Shown here piece after piece: positions 60,917 to 64,000 of a stretch of DNA of 64,000 bases. Each line of letters starts with the position of its first letter. Position 1 is the stretch's first letter. The notes below the pieces were generated by a model. That model was not told the origin of the DNA. It saw nothing but the letters and a program-made list of their open reading frames with translations, and did not search any database. The DNA comes from Candidatus Yanofskybacteria bacterium CG10_big_fil_rev_8_21_14_0_10_36_16. Its GTDB lineage: Bacteria; Patescibacteria; Paceibacteria; 2-02-FULL-40-12; IGHO2-01-FULL-4-A. The position numbers were made by a program, and so were the translations under genes. Location: NCBI GenBank assembly GCA_002794035.1, contig PCXQ01000005.1, positions 1 through 64,000 on the forward strand. Direction: 5' to 3'.

Positions 60917-61567
60917 TCATTTAAAATATGCCGGCCCAACCCGCATACCATGAGTTATGACGTCAGGCGTAAAATAATTTAAAAATATACCAATAATAAG
61001 ATGGGAGACTATTAGAAAATAAATATTTCTATACTTCAGAAAATGCCAAGCACAGGCGATACCCCCAACAAATGTAACAACCATCAAAAACCAATTGGGA
61101 TTATGAAAGAAAGCAAATATAAACCCCGTTGCTAAAATCACGTTCCATTTACCACCATTCCCCCAAACAACTTCCAGGCGATTAATATAAAAACAAGACA
61201 ATAAATACTGCTGAAGTATAACTACAGCAAAATAAAATATCAGCTCCCAAAAATCAAAGGAAATTTTAAATTTTTGCACCGATTCCCCAAGATAAAGACC
61301 AAAACTAATCCCTAGAGTGGAAAAAACAACTAGAGCCACGATTAAATGCAGCAAGAACTTTTTGTGAAAAATTTTTCGAGGCTTAAAACCAGAATCTTCC
61401 AATTTGTCTTTGAATTTAAAAAACTGAAAAAAAACAACGACAACAACAAGCGTCAGCCATGAACCAACATCCCTTTCTCCGGAATAGATCATGACCATAA
61501 GCAAAATACCCACGACAATCATTGATAATGCAGAAGTTACTCTTAGTTGATTTTTGGGGGTCGTCAT
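60917..61567 (-). CDS. CPBP-family membrane protein with altered active site
   Basis: 216 residues, six or seven membrane helices. The CPBP (Abi/CAAX protease-like) order is kept: motif 1 position, then FAFFH (H155), then HLIIGIFLN. The essential paired glutamates of motif 1 (EExxxR) are replaced by Q119-Q120 and the following Arg is lost. The histidines remain. It is probably not an active protease. Its ATG overlaps the stop of the ceramidase-like gene by 4 bp, so it is translated with it. Confidence 0.7.
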   Translation of the reverse strand: MTTPKNQLRVTSALSMIVVGILLMVMIYSGERDVGSWLTLVVVVVFFQFFKFKDKLEDSGFKPRKIFHKKFLLHLIVALVVFSTLGISFGLYLGESVQKFKISFDFWELIFYFAVVILQQYLLSCFYINRLEVVWGNGGKWNVILATGFIFAFFHNPNWFLMVVTFVGGIACAWHFLKYRNIYFLIVSHLIIGIFLNYFTPDVITHGMRVGPAYFK

Positions 61568-62898
61568 TTTCTTGCCATCCTTTTTACAGATTTAAAAATC
61601 TCATCGCCAATATTATCATTAACTGCAAGAGATCGTTCATATTCATATATTTTTTCTTTGTACTTTTTTTTAGGCAAAATATAACCAAGCTCGTCATTGG
61701 CAAGACCAAGAAACCAAACAGTTTTATCTGGAAATATTGTTCTTATTTTTAAACTTATCTCTGGAGACATTTCGCCAGGCACAGCAACTAAAACAATTTG
61801 GTCGCCAAGAAAAACAACACTAACCTCAGTAGATAGCTTGCCTCTATCTAATTGATGGGGTAAGAGGCCTTTCTCGAGTTTGTTTTTAAAGACCTTGTTT
61901 TTAAGTTCAATTTTTAATATTTCTGTTCTAATTTCCATTGGAGAAATATTTACTGCTTCAAAAGTTCCCGCATAACTATAAATTTGTTCCTGCACATCGT
62001 TGTTAAACCTAATCATTCCCAAAAGTTTATCATCAAAACGGTATCTAAGATTGGGAACAACCATCCCTCCCAAGGCACCACTAAAAAACATGGGGTAAGC
62101 AACTGTTGTTTCATTTTTTCCCAAAGAAGAAAGCCTATCCCTTAAATTTCCGACATAATCACTAGAAAGTGAATCAGTCTTTCTTAAAAATTCAGGATGG
62201 CAGGCGAACCCAACGAGAAAAATTGGTTTCTCCTTTGCCTCAAAAAAATCAGCGACACCATGAATAATACCAAAGTATTTTTTTGTTGGCTGAATGTGCA
62301 TCATAAAAACATTATCGTCTAAAACATTGGGGTCACGATCATTGGCAATAATATCTCCCAACCTGCCGTTTTTTATTTTAATCTCAGCAGTATTTCTATT
62401 TTTATAAGCACTTCTAATGGCATCTGCTGTTTGGTTAATTAAATATTCAAGATCTTCCATCTGTCCTTTGTCTTTTCTTGAATCACTATAAACACCTAAA
62501 AAATCAGGCGCGGAGTGAGTATGAGTAGATGAAACAATAATCTTATTGCCATCAGGAAATATATCCCTAACCCTTTGTCTTATTTTCTGAACATCATCTC
62601 TAAACAAACCAAAAGCATCAACGCTAACTAGCGCCAAAATATTTCCAAAACCATCATCTAACACTAAGGCACTGACCGTAAGTTCATCTTGAAAATTGTT
62701 TGCTCTTTTATTATAGGGTTTGCCGGGCAAAAAAGGATTTTCCTCTTTCAACCCTAATGTTGGCGTAATATCTCTTTGGTCATATCCAACCCTCACCGCA
62801 GAAGAAGCTCTAATAGAGAAAATTAAACCCAATAAGCAAATTAGGCCCAAAATAAAAATTAGTATCGTAAACCAGTTTTTTAATGTTGGATATCTCAT
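61564..62898 (-). CDS. Neutral-ceramidase-like membrane-anchored hydrolase
   Basis: 444 residues from the ATG at 62898, chosen because GGAGAA lies 5 nt before it; an ATG four codons earlier (62910) overlaps this ribosome site. Membrane anchor about 10-30. VRVGYDQRDITPTLG, ALVLDDGFGNILALVSVDAFG and the zinc-binding block SSTHTHSAPD are the hallmarks of neutral/alkaline ceramidases, and GFACHPEF supplies a further ligand. The fold also serves other amide hydrolases, so the substrate (ceramide, or another N-acyl compound) is open. The eukaryote-like C-terminal immunoglobulin domain is not present. Confidence 0.8.
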   Translation of the reverse strand: MRYPTLKNWFTILIFILGLICLLGLIFSIRASSAVRVGYDQRDITPTLGLKEENPFLPGKPYNKRANNFQDELTVSALVLDDGFGNILALVSVDAFGLFRDDVQKIRQRVRDIFPDGNKIIVSSTHTHSAPDFLGVYSDSRKDKGQMEDLEYLINQTADAIRSAYKNRNTAEIKIKNGRLGDIIANDRDPNVLDDNVFMMHIQPTKKYFGIIHGVADFFEAKEKPIFLVGFACHPEFLRKTDSLSSDYVGNLRDRLSSLGKNETTVAYPMFFSGALGGMVVPNLRYRFDDKLLGMIRFNNDVQEQIYSYAGTFEAVNISPMEIRTEILKIELKNKVFKNKLEKGLLPHQLDRGKLSTEVSVVFLGDQIVLVAVPGEMSPEISLKIRTIFPDKTVWFLGLANDELGYILPKKKYKEKIYEYERSLAVNDNIGDEIFKSVKRMARK

Positions 62899-63031
62899 TT
62901 TGTTCTCCATATTAAATTTTTAATTTTCTGGTTTAAATACTAACAGAACAGCGAAACTAAAATAATTTACAAAACAAAAGCGAAATGATATAAAAATACC
63001 GATTGTTTAGCTCATTAAAAAGGAGACAATA

Positions 63032-63973
63032 GTGGGATCATTAAATGAATTCCTCCAAATAGCCCGACCCATTCTTGAAATAGATTATTTCATAATGTTA
63101 GTTTTTTCATTATTTATTTTTGTTGGATTATTTAATGAAAAAATGCGCTTATTTTGGGAAAAGACTCTTAATAAAAACCCAGAGAAAATTCTTTTGCTGA
63201 CATTTACATTTTCAGCAATCAACTTATTTCATGTTTTAATGAGGGATATTCCACTTCAAAACTGGCTTGCATACACTCTTTTTTTGTTAATACCTACAGT
63301 GTGTCTGCTTCTCGCTAATAAAAAATCTCAAAAAATTCAGATAACAGACGTAATTGTAATTTTATTTCTTTGGCTACCTTTTGATTTAAGAATAATTCAA
63401 GAATCATGGTTTAAATTCAACTACTTATTCCTAAGCGTGTCTGCGGCATCAGTCGCCATTATAGGTTTTTCTTTTGTAAGAAATCTAAAAGGACTAAAAA
63501 TAAATACAGAAATTAAACTCAAGGATATATTATTCTCTTTAAAGGTTTTGTTGGTGCTTATTATCACCATTGTTCCTATAGGTTTTATTTTAAATTTTTT
63601 GGAATTTGGTTTTAAGATAAATCTTCTGAATGTAAATAATATCTTATATTTGTTTGTGATTTTAGTTTTGTATTTTTTACAGACAGGACTTCCAGAAGAA
63701 ATTCTTTTCAGAGGTTTATTGCAGAATTTGTTATTCAAAACTTGGAATAGTAATTGGAAAGCAGTAATTGTGGCATCTGTAATGTTTGGTAGCGCTCACT
63801 TAGACAATATAGCCAGTGGATATGGACCGCCAAATTGGCCCTATGCTATTTTGGCAACGATTGCTGGCATTGGGTATGGCATAACATACCTAAAAACAAA
63901 AAGTATTATCATACCCGGCATGCTTCATGCTTGTGTTGATCTTTTGTGGGGCTTGTTTTTTGTGAAAGTATAA
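63032..63973 (+). CDS. CPBP-family intramembrane metalloprotease
   Basis: 313 residues from a GTG with AAGGAGA 6 nt upstream. About eight membrane helices. Motif 1 is intact (E222-E223 and R227 in PEEILFRG), followed by FGSAHLDN and HACVDLLWG. Such enzymes process prenylated or exported peptides, or act in bacteriocin immunity. It is divergent from the ceramidase-like gene, whose partner is the altered paralogue. Confidence 0.88.
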   Translation: MGSLNEFLQIARPILEIDYFIMLVFSLFIFVGLFNEKMRLFWEKTLNKNPEKILLLTFTFSAINLFHVLMRDIPLQNWLAYTLFLLIPTVCLLLANKKSQKIQITDVIVILFLWLPFDLRIIQESWFKFNYLFLSVSAASVAIIGFSFVRNLKGLKINTEIKLKDILFSLKVLLVLIITIVPIGFILNFLEFGFKINLLNVNNILYLFVILVLYFLQTGLPEEILFRGLLQNLLFKTWNSNWKAVIVASVMFGSAHLDNIASGYGPPNWPYAILATIAGIGYGITYLKTKSIIIPGMLHACVDLLWGLFFVKV

Positions 63974-63977
63974 ATCA

Positions 63978-63995
63978 ACCCCGCCTTGGCGGGGT
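63978..63995 (+). terminator. Terminator of the CPBP protease gene
   Basis: ACCCCGCC / GGCGGGGT stem with TT loop followed by TTTTA at the window edge. Confidence 0.8.
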
Positions 63996-64000
63996 TTTTA

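Overview
The window is an AT-rich bacterial chromosome segment using the standard code (TGA works as a stop). It looks like a member of the Candidate Phyla Radiation (Patescibacteria, Parcubacteria-like). That placement is inferred from a very large S-layer-like surface protein with a Sec signal, compact aminoacyl-tRNA synthetases (a prolyl-tRNA synthetase too short for the editing insertion), many small membrane-anchored proteins without recognisable families, and many genes that appear to start leaderless, a few bases after a TATAAT box. Two things sit awkwardly with it: a full-length TonB-dependent-receptor-like protein, normally an outer-membrane protein, and an acyl-CoA dehydrogenase. No 16S or ribosomal-protein cluster is present to settle the placement.

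Layout. 1-9007 (minus strand): an M23 peptidase cut by the window edge with two co-transcribed envelope genes, rodA, a small anchored protein, mnmA and two lytic-transglycosylase-type cell-wall enzymes. 9008-9966: no convincing gene, but a strong minus-strand promoter, many long hairpins and a terminator, which I read as a large structured non-coding RNA. 9967-18033: proS, a GC-rich orphan gene, a site-2 protease, a small gene inside repeats, rplU, gdhA and an acyl-CoA dehydrogenase. 18353-25634: a LexA fused to an excisionase-type helix-turn-helix, tRNA-Ala, prs, tRNA-Ile, a HAD hydrolase, a uracil-DNA-glycosylase-like protein, and a divergent regulator / large membrane-protein pair. 25702-35996: ftsQ-like, alr, serS, lysS, greA, then mrdA-mreD-mreC-mreB. 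Together with rodA these supply most of a rod-shape peptidoglycan machine.

36092-36333 carries a compact plus-strand RNA gene with promoter, nine-codon reading frame and terminator. It is followed by a helicase-nuclease, a TMTC-like membrane TPR protein, a glycosyltransferase, anchored secreted proteins and the S-layer protein. The S-layer gene has a leader of about 550 nt. Upstream of it lies a secreted 1128-residue protein joining a zinc-phospholipase-C-like head, a thermonuclease, a lamin-tail domain and a beta-propeller.

53.4-64 kb is the most accessory part: a tandem pair of small paralogous orphan genes behind a perfect 18-bp inverted repeat, a winged-helix protein with 24-residue repeats fused to the end of an HtrA-like protein that has lost its whole catalytic triad, a glycoside hydrolase, an EamA transporter, the TonB-receptor-like gene, a CPBP-family protein with its glutamates changed to glutamines coupled to a neutral-ceramidase-like gene, and a canonical CPBP protease. 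At least two families of dispersed palindromic repeats run through the intergenic regions.
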